A stretch of DNA of 64,000 bases, taken from positions 868,001 to 932,000 of the forward strand of contig NZ_CANMZM010000002.1 of the NCBI RefSeq assembly GCF_947502395.1. The letters are read 5' to 3'. Within the stretch, counting starts at the first letter, position 1; every line of letters begins with the position of its first letter. A model generated the notes under the pieces. That model saw nothing but the letters and a program-made list of their open reading frames with translations. It searched no databases and was not told where the DNA came from. Source of the stretch: an uncultured Erythrobacter sp. GTDB lineage: Bacteria; Pseudomonadota; Alphaproteobacteria; Sphingomonadales; Sphingomonadaceae. Both the position numbers and the translations under genes were made by a program. This document shows, piece after piece, positions 44,856 through 54,642 of this stretch.

Positions 44856-47168
44856 ATGGCAGATGCCGATGTAGCCGAATCCACTTCCAGCCGTTCGCTT
44901 CGCCTTCAAGTCGCGTCGGCGCGGACAGAGGAATCGGGACAAGGCATTGCCCGAATGCCCCGAACCGCTTTCCAGAAGCTTGGCATTACGGAAGGTGATG
45001 TGGTTGAGATCACGGGTAAACGGTCAACGGCTGCGATTGCTCTTCCTGCTTACGAAGAAGATGAATCGCTCGATGTGATCCGCCTGGATGGTCTGCAACG
45101 CGGCAACGCTGAAGCCGGATCAGGCGAACATGTCGATATCAAAGTTGCCGAATCCCGCCCGGCGACGCGGGTCGTATTCGCACCGGCGCAGCGCGATTTG
45201 CGACTGCAAGGGCCAACGCAGGCGTTGAAGCGAAATTTCTTCAGAAAACCGCTTGTTGCTGGCGACCTTGTGGCAACCACCGGTCAGCAGCCGGTTCAGA
45301 ACATGCCCTCAGATGTGCGCCAGATGCTGCGAGCGCCGGCATATGCGCTGACGCAGATTAGGCTTTCGGTTCACTCGACGAGCCCGAAAGGCATCGTCCA
45401 TATTGACGAGAGCACAGAGGTTGAGCTTCGCACCGAATACGAAGAGCCGCGCGATGCCAGGGGTGCGGTCAATTATGACGATGTTGGCGGGATGGAAGAC
45501 ACCATTCAGGCCCTTCGCGAAATGGTTGAGCTGCCGCTTCGTTACCCAGAACTCTTCACGCGGCTCGGTGTCGATCCGCCCAAAGGGGTTTTGCTCCATG
45601 GCCCTCCCGGCACCGGCAAAACGCGTTTGGCCCAAGCGGTTGCCAATGAAAGCGACGCTGAGTTCTTCATCATCAACGGGCCTGAGATCATGGGCTCAGG
45701 GTATGGCGAGAGCGAAAAGCGCCTTCGCGAGGTTTTTGAGGAAGCTGCACGAGCATCGCCTGCAATCGTGTTTATCGATGAGATCGATTCCATCGCGCCT
45801 AAAAGGACGCAGGTGCATGGTGAGGCAGAGAAGCGTCTCGTTGCCCAAATGCTCACTCTCATGGACGGACTGGAAGCGCGCGCTAATATTGTCGTGATCG
45901 CGGCGACCAATCGTCCCGATGCTATCGATGAAGCGCTTCGCCGTCCTGGCCGTTTTGACCGAGAGATCGTTGTCGGTGTGCCCGACCAAGGCGGTCGGCG
46001 TGAAATTCTGGCGATCCACACCCGTGGTATGCCGCTTGAGGAGGGTGTTGACCTCAACGAGCTTGCGCGCATGACGCACGGCTTCGTCGGTGCAGACATT
46101 GCCGCACTCGCCCGTGAGGCCGCCATCGATGCGGTGAGACGGATCATGCCGAAGCTTGACCTTGATGCGCGGGAGATCCCCCCGGAAGTTCTTGAGGAGC
46201 TGTGCGTAACGCGCCGCGACTTTCTGAGTGCGCTCAAACGCATCCAGCCCTCCGCCATGCGCGAGGTCATGGTGCAGATGCCGAACGTGCGGTGGGATGA
46301 TATCGGCGGGGTCGGCGATGCAATCGACAAGCTGAAAGAGGGTATTGAGCTCCCGCTGAAGAATGCGGAAGGGTTCCGTCGTCTCGGCATTCGCGCGGCC
46401 AAAGGGTTCCTGCTTTATGGTCCGCCCGGAACCGGGAAGACCCTACTGGCAAAAGCCGTGGCGAAAGAGGCCGAGGCCAATTTCATCTCGATGAAAAGCT
46501 CAGACCTCCTCAGCAAATGGTACGGCGAAAGCGAACAGCAAATCGCCAAGCTGTTCGCCCGCGCAAGAGCGGTCGCGCCCTGCGTTGTCTTTATCGATGA
46601 AATCGACAGTTTGGTTCCGGCACGCGGCAGCGGTCAGGGTGAGCCACAAGTCACGGGCCGGGTCGTGAACACGATCCTTGCTGAAATGGACGGACTTGAG
46701 GAACTGCAATCGGTCATCGTGATCGGAGCGACCAACCGCCCGACGTTGATGGACCCTGCATTGCTACGACCGGGTCGATTTGATGAATTGGTCTATGTCG
46801 GTACGCCTGATCTTGAGGGGCGCAGGCATATCCTCGGCATCCATACCGACAACATGCCGCTTTCAAGCAATGTCGATCTGGATGAGGTCGCGGCCAAGAC
46901 GGACCGCTTCACCGGTGCTGACTTGGAAGATGTGGTGCGCAGAGCTGGTCTTGGTGCGTTGAAGCGCCTTGGTGGTGATGTGCCAGCGGTTGAGATGCAG
47001 GATTTCGACGACGCACTTGAGGACAGCCGTGCGACGGTGACCCCGCGGATGGAAGCCGAATATCGGGCCATGCGCGGCGAGCTGAAAAAGCGCGCTGTTG
47101 AGGCAAACCCAATCGGCTTTTTTGCACCCGAACATTTAGAGACGACGCGGGCGGAAAAGCACGAATAG
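44856..47168 (+). CDS. CDC48/p97-type AAA+ ATPase
   Basis: 770 residues. An N-terminal double-psi barrel region (about 15-190, GIARMPRTAFQKLGITEGD) is followed by two complete AAA modules. Each has Walker A GPPGTGKT (249-256 and about 522-529), Walker B FIDEID, and the arginine finger RRPGRFDRE or LLRPGRFDEL. This domain order is that of archaeal VAT and eukaryotic p97 unfoldases. A subset of Alphaproteobacteria carries it. It would remodel or unfold proteins, but the bacterial partner is unknown. It starts 158 bases after the candidate sRNA. Confidence 0.92.
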   Translation: MADADVAESTSSRSLRLQVASARTEESGQGIARMPRTAFQKLGITEGDVVEITGKRSTAAIALPAYEEDESLDVIRLDGLQRGNAEAGSGEHVDIKVAESRPATRVVFAPAQRDLRLQGPTQALKRNFFRKPLVAGDLVATTGQQPVQNMPSDVRQMLRAPAYALTQIRLSVHSTSPKGIVHIDESTEVELRTEYEEPRDARGAVNYDDVGGMEDTIQALREMVELPLRYPELFTRLGVDPPKGVLLHGPPGTGKTRLAQAVANESDAEFFIINGPEIMGSGYGESEKRLREVFEEAARASPAIVFIDEIDSIAPKRTQVHGEAEKRLVAQMLTLMDGLEARANIVVIAATNRPDAIDEALRRPGRFDREIVVGVPDQGGRREILAIHTRGMPLEEGVDLNELARMTHGFVGADIAALAREAAIDAVRRIMPKLDLDAREIPPEVLEELCVTRRDFLSALKRIQPSAMREVMVQMPNVRWDDIGGVGDAIDKLKEGIELPLKNAEGFRRLGIRAAKGFLLYGPPGTGKTLLAKAVAKEAEANFISMKSSDLLSKWYGESEQQIAKLFARARAVAPCVVFIDEIDSLVPARGSGQGEPQVTGRVVNTILAEMDGLEELQSVIVIGATNRPTLMDPALLRPGRFDELVYVGTPDLEGRRHILGIHTDNMPLSSNVDLDEVAAKTDRFTGADLEDVVRRAGLGALKRLGGDVPAVEMQDFDDALEDSRATVTPRMEAEYRAMRGELKKRAVEANPIGFFAPEHLETTRAEKHE

Positions 47169-47173
47169 GGCTT

Positions 47174-47404
47174 TCAGATCCTCTTCGATGCCAGCCACAA
47201 CATTATGGCAAGCAGAGCCAGCAGAAGTGCAAGTGCGCCGTAAATGACGACGCTTTGCTGGTGCAGGACGACTGTGGTCTCCGCGTCGAAATAGCGGCCT
47301 TGATCATTGTAAATGAGCGTCCTGCGGCTGGTCCATAAGGCAGCGCATAGGCCCGCACCAGCCAGCGATGTGGCAGCTGCTAATCGTATGGCGATACGTA
47401 GCAT
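47174..47404 (-). CDS. Small two-helix membrane protein, hypothetical
   Basis: 76 residues from ATG 47404, overlapping the polA stop by ATGA. Two TM segments (AIRLAAATSLAGAGLCAALW and VVIYGALALLLALLAIMLWL) flank a 25-residue loop containing YNDQGRYFDAETT. The family is not recognised. Coupling to polA suggests co-expression but gives no clue to function. Convergent with the AAA ATPase gene. Confidence 0.7.
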   Translation of the reverse strand: MLRIAIRLAAATSLAGAGLCAALWTSRRTLIYNDQGRYFDAETTVVLHQQSVVIYGALALLLALLAIMLWLASKRI

Positions 47405-50244
47405 CAGTGCGCCGCGTCCCAACTCACCCCCGTGCCAATATCAATGGCCAAGGGCACGTCGAGAATTACCGCAGGAAGTGCCGCTTCTGCCATAACCCGC
47501 TCGATGATTGGCGAGGCAGCGGCGACATCGCCTTCTGGCAGTTCGAACACCAACTCATCGTGCACCTGCAAAAGCATCCGCACGTCATTAAGACCTGCGT
47601 CGCGCAGCGCTGGAAGCATTCGTGCCATGGCCCGTTTGATAATATCGGCGCTGGTGCCCTGGATCGGTGCGTTAATCGCCGCCCGCTCAGAGCCTTGCCG
47701 CTCAGCTTGGTTCTTGGATTTGATCCGAGGGAACCATGTCTTGCGGCCAAACAGAGTCTCGGAATAGCCTTGTTCGCCAACGTTGGTGAGCGTTTCTGTG
47801 ATGTAACGCTGGATGCCGGGGAAACGCTGGAAATAGGTGTCGATCATAGCCTGTGCCTCGTCAGGTTCGACTTCCAAGCGACCGGCAAGTCCCCAGCGGG
47901 AGATACCGTAGAGGATTGCGAAGTTAATCGTCTTTGCGCGGGCGCGAGTGTCGCGCGTCACCTCTCCAAACATCTCCGTCGCGGTGCGCGCGTGGATGTC
48001 TTCGCCTGCTTCAAAGGCTTCTTTAAGCGTGCCGACATCGGCCATGTGCGCGGCGAGGCGCAGCTCGATCTGTGAGTAGTCGGCGGCGAGCAGCACATTG
48101 CCATCCTCAGGCACGAAAGCCTCGCGGATTTGTCGCCCGATGGGTGTGCGGATCGGGATGTTCTGCAGGTTCGGATCGGTTGAAGACAATCGCCCAGTTT
48201 GGGCTCCGACTAGCGAATAGCTCGTGTGGACACGGCCTGTGTTGGGATTGATCTGAGCTTGTAGCGCATCGGTATAAGTCGATTTCAGTTTCGACAAATG
48301 CCTCCACTCAAGCACCTTCTTGGTGATCCCGGCGGCCTCTGGATCGCTGCTCAGCTTTTCGAGCGTTGCATGATCCGTCGAGTATGCTCCGCTCTTGCCT
48401 TTCCTCCCGCCCTTGAACCCCATCTTATCGAAAAGGATTTCGCCCAGCTGTTTAGGTGAGCCGACGGAAAACTCTTCGCCCGCTGCCTCATGGATTTCCT
48501 TTTCGAGTGAGGCAGTCTCAGTAGCGAATTCTTCGGAAAGCTTGGCCAGGCGTGCGCGGTCCACCTTGATCCCTTCGCGCTCCATTCCCGCAACCACCGG
48601 GATAAGAGGGCGGTCCACGCGTTCGTAGATTGAGGTACCGCCTTCTTCGGCAAGGCGTGGTTTCAGGTGTCGATATAGGCGCAGGGTCACATCTGCGTCC
48701 TCGGCGGCGTATTCAGTGGCGCGGTCCAAAGGCACCTCACCAAAGGGAATGGCCTTCTTTCCGGTGCCGCATATCTCCTTGAACGAAAGCGGAGTATGGC
48801 CAAGATGACGTTCGGACAGCTCGTCCATGCCGTGTCCGCCACCCATGCCCTCACCGCGCCCCGCATCGAGATCAAAGCTCATCACCATCGTATCTTCGAT
48901 TGGCGAAACGCTGATGCCCGAACGCTGAAGGACGTTCAGATCATATTTGCCGTTCTGAAAGACTTTCAGGACAGCATCATTCTCAAGCATCGGCTTGAGC
49001 GCTTTGAGCGCGTCTGCCATCGCCACCTGCTTTGGAGTCTCAGCGAGCAAATCGGTTCCGCCGTGCGCAAGGGGAATGTAGCACGCATCATTCGGGCCAA
49101 GTGCGAGGCTAACGCCTACAAGATCGGCCTGCATCGCATCCAAAGATGATGTCTCAGTATCCACCGCCACCAAGCGTGCGGCAGTGGCGCGCGCTACCCA
49201 TTCTTCCAAGCGCTCCAAAGTCTGCACGGATTCATAAGCACTGCGGTCGAGTGTGGGCATTTCGGGCAGCGGTTGCCGATTGCCTTGCGCGGTTCCCTTA
49301 TCGCTGGCTTTATCTGCTTTGGCCGGATTCAAATTGTTCGCCCGTTCGGGTGAACCCGTGCCCGCTCCAAGGCGCTTCAAAAGCGAGCTGAAGCCATGGA
49401 TCTGAAGGAACTCAACAAGTGGCTCTTCAGGAATCTTCGAAAGCGCCATATCTTCGATCGCCACAGGAAGGTCGCAGTCCTCCTTGAGTGTCACGAGAAC
49501 GCGCGACAATTCGGCTGCCTCGCGACCTTCAATGAGACGCTCTTTCAACTTGGACTTTTTCATATCCGGCGCTTGATCAAGCGCGGCGGTGAGCGAACCA
49601 TGTTCGGCAATCAGCTTTGAGGCGGTCTTTGGCCCCACGCCGTAGATTCCCGGCACGTTGTCCACGCTGTCTCCCATCAGGGCGAGAACGTCACCGACGA
49701 GATCAGGCGTGACCCCGAACTTTTCGTGGACTTCATCGAGGTAGATGCGCTGCGACTTCATCGTGTCGAGCATGTCAACGCGTGCGCCGTTCTCTTCACC
49801 CACCAATTGCATTAGGTCTTTGTCGGAAGAAACTATGGTGACATCCCACCCTTTGCGCTGCGCTTCGCGTGCGTAAGAGGCGATCAGATCGTCAGCTTCC
49901 AGGCCCTGTTCCTCTATACACGGCAGGCTAAACGCGCGCGTGGCATCTCGAATTAGCGGAAACTGCGGGCGCAGATCCTCAGGTGGCGGCGGGCGATTGG
50001 CTTTGTATTCGGGATAGATGTCGTTCCGGAAACTCTTAGAATCCTTGTCGAGGATCACCGCTAGGTGCGTTGGTCCGTCGGCTGCGTCCAGATCGTCCGC
50101 CAGTTTCCACAGCATGGTCGTATAGCCATAGACCGCGCCAACCGGCGTCCCTTCCGGATTGGTGAGTGGGGGAAGGCGGTGATAGGCGCGGAAGATATAG
50201 GCCGAGCCATCAACGAGGTAGAGGTGCTGTTTCTTATCCAACAT
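47404..50244 (-). CDS. polA: DNA polymerase I
   Basis: 946 residues from ATG 50244. Three domains in order: the 5'-3' nuclease (LVDGSAYIFRAY, YTTMLWKL), a 3'-5' exonuclease in which the acidic pair is kept (VAVDTETSSLDAM) so proofreading is probably active, and the polymerase (DYSQIELRLAAH, NFAILYGIS and LQVHDELVFELP). It fills gaps in repair and removes RNA primers. The earlier open frame to 50382 has no support. Its last base is shared with the downstream membrane-protein gene. Confidence 0.97.
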   Translation of the reverse strand: MLDKKQHLYLVDGSAYIFRAYHRLPPLTNPEGTPVGAVYGYTTMLWKLADDLDAADGPTHLAVILDKDSKSFRNDIYPEYKANRPPPPEDLRPQFPLIRDATRAFSLPCIEEQGLEADDLIASYAREAQRKGWDVTIVSSDKDLMQLVGEENGARVDMLDTMKSQRIYLDEVHEKFGVTPDLVGDVLALMGDSVDNVPGIYGVGPKTASKLIAEHGSLTAALDQAPDMKKSKLKERLIEGREAAELSRVLVTLKEDCDLPVAIEDMALSKIPEEPLVEFLQIHGFSSLLKRLGAGTGSPERANNLNPAKADKASDKGTAQGNRQPLPEMPTLDRSAYESVQTLERLEEWVARATAARLVAVDTETSSLDAMQADLVGVSLALGPNDACYIPLAHGGTDLLAETPKQVAMADALKALKPMLENDAVLKVFQNGKYDLNVLQRSGISVSPIEDTMVMSFDLDAGRGEGMGGGHGMDELSERHLGHTPLSFKEICGTGKKAIPFGEVPLDRATEYAAEDADVTLRLYRHLKPRLAEEGGTSIYERVDRPLIPVVAGMEREGIKVDRARLAKLSEEFATETASLEKEIHEAAGEEFSVGSPKQLGEILFDKMGFKGGRKGKSGAYSTDHATLEKLSSDPEAAGITKKVLEWRHLSKLKSTYTDALQAQINPNTGRVHTSYSLVGAQTGRLSSTDPNLQNIPIRTPIGRQIREAFVPEDGNVLLAADYSQIELRLAAHMADVGTLKEAFEAGEDIHARTATEMFGEVTRDTRARAKTINFAILYGISRWGLAGRLEVEPDEAQAMIDTYFQRFPGIQRYITETLTNVGEQGYSETLFGRKTWFPRIKSKNQAERQGSERAAINAPIQGTSADIIKRAMARMLPALRDAGLNDVRMLLQVHDELVFELPEGDVAAASPIIERVMAEAALPAVILDVPLAIDIGTGVSWDAAH

Positions 50245-50510
50245 GCTCAATCTGCTAGCACCGCAGACGTGTGCGCGTAAGGCAAATTGATGCTTTAGCC
50301 CCGCCTCAGACCACTCTGGTGCCCCCATTCGCCGAACGTCGAATTGTGGCAGGAATGAGGCGAAAAAGAGGCGTTTTGCCACATTTTACTTGTCTGGCCA
50401 CATTCTGGCCACTATTTAGGAGGTCGAGCTGGTCGGGTTTTGTCTGGCTTTGGCGCGTTCCCTGAAGGAGGGGGGTGCGTGTTCTATTCGCTGAATAAGG
50501 GATTTTTATT

Positions 50511-50822
50511 ATGCGTAAGATCGTTCTTGCCGCTGCCGTTGCAACTTCGGCTCTTGGCCTTGCTGCTTGCGGCGAAACCGCTGACGCTGTTGGTGAAACC
50601 GGCGATGCCATGGCTGCTGATGCTGCTTCGATCGCAGACGATGCAACTGCTGCTGTTGAAGAAGGCGCGGAAGCTGCCGGCGACGCTGTAGACGCAACTG
50701 CTGATGCCGCTGGCGACGCTGCTGACGCTGGTGCAGAAGCTGCTGGCGACGCGGCTGACGCTGTCACCGACGCTGCTGAAGAAGCGGCTGCTGCTGCAGA
50801 AGCTATGGTGGAAGGCGAGTAA
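50511..50822 (+). CDS. Alanine-rich repetitive small lipoprotein-like protein
   Basis: 103 residues. The N-terminus has a signal with lipobox LGLAAC (Cys about residue 20). The mature part consists of short repeats of the type AGDAADA, AEAAGDA and ADAVTDA, so about 40 percent Ala with regular acidic residues, likely a long amphipathic helix. AAGGGA is 13 bases before the ATG and a strong terminator follows. Function unknown. Comparable small entericidin-like lipoproteins exist in this group. Confidence 0.7.
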   Translation: MRKIVLAAAVATSALGLAACGETADAVGETGDAMAADAASIADDATAAVEEGAEAAGDAVDATADAAGDAADAGAEAAGDAADAVTDAAEEAAAAAEAMVEGE

Positions 50823-50854
50823 TTCGCTAACCGCTGGCTTTCAGCTAAAAAAAG

Positions 50855-50889
50855 AAAAGGCGGTGCCCTGCTCGGGCGCCGCCTTTTTC
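50855..50889. terminator. Bidirectional terminator after the Ala-rich lipoprotein gene
   Basis: GGCGG-t-GCCC (50859-50868) pairs with GGGC-GCCGCC (50874-50883) and is flanked by AAAAAAAGAAAA and TTTTTCTTT. It serves both the gene ending at 50822 and the convergent beta-lactamase-like gene ending at 50914. Confidence 0.8.
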
Positions 50890-50913
50890 TTTGGTGGGTT
50901 TTGGGCCTGAGGT

Positions 50914-51963
50914 TCAGCCGCCCCCCATACGCGGCGCGCTTACCCAATTGCGGTTTTGGCGGGCGCGCACATTGAATCCGTCATACAAAGCGCGAGCAAT
51001 CGCAGCGATGCGCGCTTCGCGTGCACGGCGGGCGCCTTGACCCGTTACATAGATCGCAACCGCAACAGCGCGGCCATCGGGGCTTTCGATTATGCCCACG
51101 TCGCTTGACGTATTGTTGAGCGATCCAGTTTTGTGGCTCACCCGCGCCTCCCCTGGCATATTGGCAACGATGCGCCGTTTGCCGGTGACCGTGCGGCTCA
51201 TAGCGCCTAAGAGCACTCGGCGGCTTTCGTCAGATAGAAACTCTCCGCGATAGAGACCGGCAAGAAGGCGCACCATCGCCTTGGGGGTGGCGGAATCACG
51301 CGGATCAATCCAGTTGGCAGGATCATACTCCCCATCATCGCGAACAAGGGTGGCGATGTCGCGATCAATCGAGAAGTCGCCAATGCCCTGACGGCGCATC
51401 CAGTCGTTAACCGCTTGCGGACCGCCTACAGCGGCCAAAAGTGCGTCGGTTGCAGGGTTACTCGAACGGGTGATCATGATCTCAATCAGATCGATCGCCG
51501 CCATGGTATTGCCTTTGCGAACAGGCGCGGCGGCGGACGAGAATTTCCTTGAGCGCACAGGGATGAGCAAAGGAAACTCACTGGTGAGCGAATATCGACC
51601 TTGCTCAACCATCTCCAGATATTTGGCGGCGACAGCGATCTTGCTGGTCGAGGCCATCGGGAAACGCTGATCGCCAAGCACAGTGATTTGCTCGCCAGTT
51701 GCCAAGTCCCAAGCGGCAACGCCAATGCGCCCCTGCCCACCATCAGCCAGTTCAGCAATGCGTCGTTCAAACGAATTCGAATAGATCGCTTCGAATGTCG
51801 AAGGTTCACGTGGTTCCGTGCCAAACGCATTGTCAAAGCTCGACTGCAGCTCATTCCCTTGCGCTGAGGCGGGAGCAAATGCAGGTACAAAACTCGCCGC
51901 GATCAAGGCCGCCACTGGAGCTGATTTGCGGACGAAAGACGATAATAGATTTTGGATTGCCAT
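50914..51963 (-). CDS. Class A beta-lactamase-like serine hydrolase (secreted)
   Basis: 349 residues. Signal peptide about 1-34 (PASAQ cut). The SxxK motif is Ser105-Thr-Ser-Lys108 (MASTSKIA), SxN is in SSNPATD, and KTG is in SHKTGS. The omega-loop region reads GEYDPANWIDPRDS, with a Glu followed by four residues before Asn, one residue more than the normal E-x-x-x-N. Deacylation may therefore be impaired. A beta-lactamase-related periplasmic enzyme is certain; resistance activity is not. No regulator or mobile element is near. Confidence 0.8.
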   Translation of the reverse strand: MAIQNLLSSFVRKSAPVAALIAASFVPAFAPASAQGNELQSSFDNAFGTEPREPSTFEAIYSNSFERRIAELADGGQGRIGVAAWDLATGEQITVLGDQRFPMASTSKIAVAAKYLEMVEQGRYSLTSEFPLLIPVRSRKFSSAAAPVRKGNTMAAIDLIEIMITRSSNPATDALLAAVGGPQAVNDWMRRQGIGDFSIDRDIATLVRDDGEYDPANWIDPRDSATPKAMVRLLAGLYRGEFLSDESRRVLLGAMSRTVTGKRRIVANMPGEARVSHKTGSLNNTSSDVGIIESPDGRAVAVAIYVTGQGARRAREARIAAIARALYDGFNVRARQNRNWVSAPRMGGG

Positions 51964-52240
51964 TTAGAAAAGCTACTCCAGACAAGGTTAGCGCTGGCTT
52001 AAGCACTGACCATAGGGTCTTACGATTCGCCGCGACAAGCGCACGGCCCAGCGCTTGCGCTGACTTGTGCAGCATGCGGGACCGATTCGAGGTCAGAGCA
52101 TTAGTCACTGCACTAATTATAATGCGAGGAACCCTTCGATTGTTCCCTTGTTGCGTAAGTGACGGTCGTTATAGAGGCGGCCTTGACTGGCGCATTCAAT
52201 CGGGCAGGTATGCCGTCAACCAATGATCACAAGGAATGAT

Positions 52241-54616
52241 ATGACCATGCAACGCACATTCGCTTTGGGCTCACGGAGCCTTCTTACGGGGCTTCTTCTA
52301 ACCGGATCGAGTCTGGCGATGGCTCAAACCGCTCCCATCCTTTTGCCGGGTGCACCGGGCGAGGCGAGCAAGATGCTCAGTGCTGATGAAGCAAGCGAAA
52401 TTGCTAAGGCGAGCTACACTGTTGCGGATGTAGACTTCATGCAGGGCATGAGCGTCCACCACCAGCAAGCTGTCGACATGTCTGAGTTGGTCGCGGACCG
52501 CACCAATAATGAAGAAGTCGTCACTCTGGCTGGCAAGATCTTGAGCAGCCAGGCCGACGAAATCGAATTCATGAACAATTGGCTGACCGAGCGCGGCGAG
52601 AAAACCGCGTTCTTGGGCAGTCATGAAGGCCACGCGGGCCACGGCGGACATGAAGGGCATGCCGGTCACGCAGGCCATGGTCCCATGGAAATCGACGGTA
52701 AAGTTGTGGTCGACCACTCGCAAATGGCAGGCATGGCGAGCCCGGAGCAATTGGCGCTGCTTGCCACACTCGAAGGCGCAGATTTCGACCGCCTCTTCCT
52801 TACTTTAATGATCGCCCACCACGATGGTGCCATCAAAATGGTCGATCATCTGCTCGAACAACCTGGCAGCGCGGCTGACCCAGTGTTGTTCCGTTTCATC
52901 ACCGATATTGAGAACGATCAGACCGCTGAAATTGACGCTATGGATGTTATCCTGGCCGGTCTTTCACCCGATCCTCGCGCTGGATTGGCCGCTGGCTTTG
53001 ACAATGCTGGTGAAGCGATCATGAACCTTCGTCACGTCACCTTCCTGCCCAAGCCTGCTGGTTTCTTCGACCCTGATAACCCAGCCGATCTTCGCCCTGC
53101 CAAGGCCGAAGCGAAGGAAGAGGAGGCTGAGGAAGAGGGCGAAATCACCCCTGCGCAGCGGGCGGTCAAAGACGCGCAAAAGGCGCTTGCCGATGCTGAA
53201 GCGGCCGCTGCGGCTGAGCGCGGTGACGAGGAAGAGGAAAGCCTTACCGATTTCGCTGAGCGTTCACCGCTTCTCGACTTTGCCAACACGGACATGGCCT
53301 TCTTCGACGACATTATGGTTGCCGGAAACTATCACGGATTTAACATCTATAAGCTGGGCGATGATGGGGTGCCGAACCTCATGAGTTCGGTCGTATGCCC
53401 TGGCGGTCAAGGCGACGTCTCTGTTGTCGGCGATCTGCTTGTGATGAGCGTTGAGCAAACGCGCGGCCGTGTCGATTGCGGCCTTCAAGGCGTTGAAGGC
53501 GACGTGTCAGAAGAGCGTTTCCGCGGCCTTCGCATCTTTGATATTTCCGATCTCACAGCGGTGCGTCAGGTCGGACAGGTCCAGACCTGTCGTGGTAGCC
53601 ACACTCACTCAATCGTGAGTGCGGATGATGAAAAGGTCATCGTCTATAACTCAGGCACTTCGCGGGTTCGCGAAACCGAAGAGCTTGCTCGTTGTATCGA
53701 CAATCCGTCCGATACGCGCACTGCGCTCTTCAGCATCGACGTGATTGAAATTCCGGTGGCTGACCCATCACAAGCGCGCATAATCAGCAGCCCTCGCGTC
53801 TTTGCCGACAATGAAACCGGCGAAATTGCCGGCCTGTGGAAGGGCGGCGACAGCGGCGAGGGGACTCAAACCACTCGCCAGACCAACCAGTGCCATGACA
53901 TCACGGTCTTCCCCGCGCTGAAAATTGCGGCGGGCGCATGTTCTGGCAATGGGATCATCATGGATATCTCCGATCCCCACAACCCTGTCCGCACCGACAG
54001 CGTGTTCGATAAAGGCTTCGCCTATTGGCACTCGGCCACGTTCAACAACGACGGCACCAAAGTAATCTTCACCGACGAATGGGGCGGTGGTGGCCGCCCG
54101 CGCTGTAAGGCGAAGGACCCAATGACCTGGGGTGCCAATGCGATCTACGATATCGTGGATGGCAAGCTTGAATTCCGCAGCCACTACAAAATGCCTGGAC
54201 CTCAGAGCGACACCGAAAACTGTGTCGCTCACAACGGCTCGATCATCCCTGTCCCGGGCCGCGATCTTTTCGTTCAGAGCTGGTATCAGGGCGGCATCAG
54301 CGTGATGGACTTCACTGACAGCGCAAACCCGCAAGAGATTGCCTTCTTTGACCGTGGCCCAATCAACAAAGATCAGCTTGTCGTAGGCGGCTTCTGGTCG
54401 AGCTATTGGTACAATGGCCGGATCTACGGCACCGAGATCACCCGCGGCATTGACGTATTTGCGCTTCAAGCGAGTGACCACTTGACTGCCGAAGAGATCG
54501 CAGCAGCTGAGGCGGCCTCCTACGCCAACACCCGCTTTAACCCTCAGACCCAGACACAGGTGACCTGGGATGAGGATGTTATTGAAGCGGCGGCGGCTAG
54601 TCGTAAGGGCGGTTGA
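52241..54616 (+). CDS. Secreted DUF305 plus LVIVD-repeat fusion protein
   Basis: 791 residues from ATG 52241, with AAGGA 7 bases upstream. An ATG at 52223 is less likely. Signal peptide about 1-29. DUF305 modules follow (QGMSVHHQQAVDM at about 68-80 and LMIAHHDGAIKM at about 189-200), separated by a His/Gly-rich loop (about 128-147) with seven His in 20 residues. A coiled coil at about 285-345 leads to a C-terminal beta-propeller of LVIVD-like repeats (GLRIFDISDL, GIIMDISDPHNP, GISVMDFTDSANP). A perfect TATAAT lies at 52118-52123. Metal binding is inferred from the His clusters. Confidence 0.88.
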   Translation: MTMQRTFALGSRSLLTGLLLTGSSLAMAQTAPILLPGAPGEASKMLSADEASEIAKASYTVADVDFMQGMSVHHQQAVDMSELVADRTNNEEVVTLAGKILSSQADEIEFMNNWLTERGEKTAFLGSHEGHAGHGGHEGHAGHAGHGPMEIDGKVVVDHSQMAGMASPEQLALLATLEGADFDRLFLTLMIAHHDGAIKMVDHLLEQPGSAADPVLFRFITDIENDQTAEIDAMDVILAGLSPDPRAGLAAGFDNAGEAIMNLRHVTFLPKPAGFFDPDNPADLRPAKAEAKEEEAEEEGEITPAQRAVKDAQKALADAEAAAAAERGDEEEESLTDFAERSPLLDFANTDMAFFDDIMVAGNYHGFNIYKLGDDGVPNLMSSVVCPGGQGDVSVVGDLLVMSVEQTRGRVDCGLQGVEGDVSEERFRGLRIFDISDLTAVRQVGQVQTCRGSHTHSIVSADDEKVIVYNSGTSRVRETEELARCIDNPSDTRTALFSIDVIEIPVADPSQARIISSPRVFADNETGEIAGLWKGGDSGEGTQTTRQTNQCHDITVFPALKIAAGACSGNGIIMDISDPHNPVRTDSVFDKGFAYWHSATFNNDGTKVIFTDEWGGGGRPRCKAKDPMTWGANAIYDIVDGKLEFRSHYKMPGPQSDTENCVAHNGSIIPVPGRDLFVQSWYQGGISVMDFTDSANPQEIAFFDRGPINKDQLVVGGFWSSYWYNGRIYGTEITRGIDVFALQASDHLTAEEIAAAEAASYANTRFNPQTQTQVTWDEDVIEAAAASRKGG

Positions 54617-54642
54617 GGGCGACCAACCCATCGTTAAACGGT

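Noticed and set aside
50245-50382. N-terminal extension of DNA polymerase I
   Set aside because: Residues do not resemble the family; MLDKKQHLYLVDGSAYIFRA starts at the usual position.
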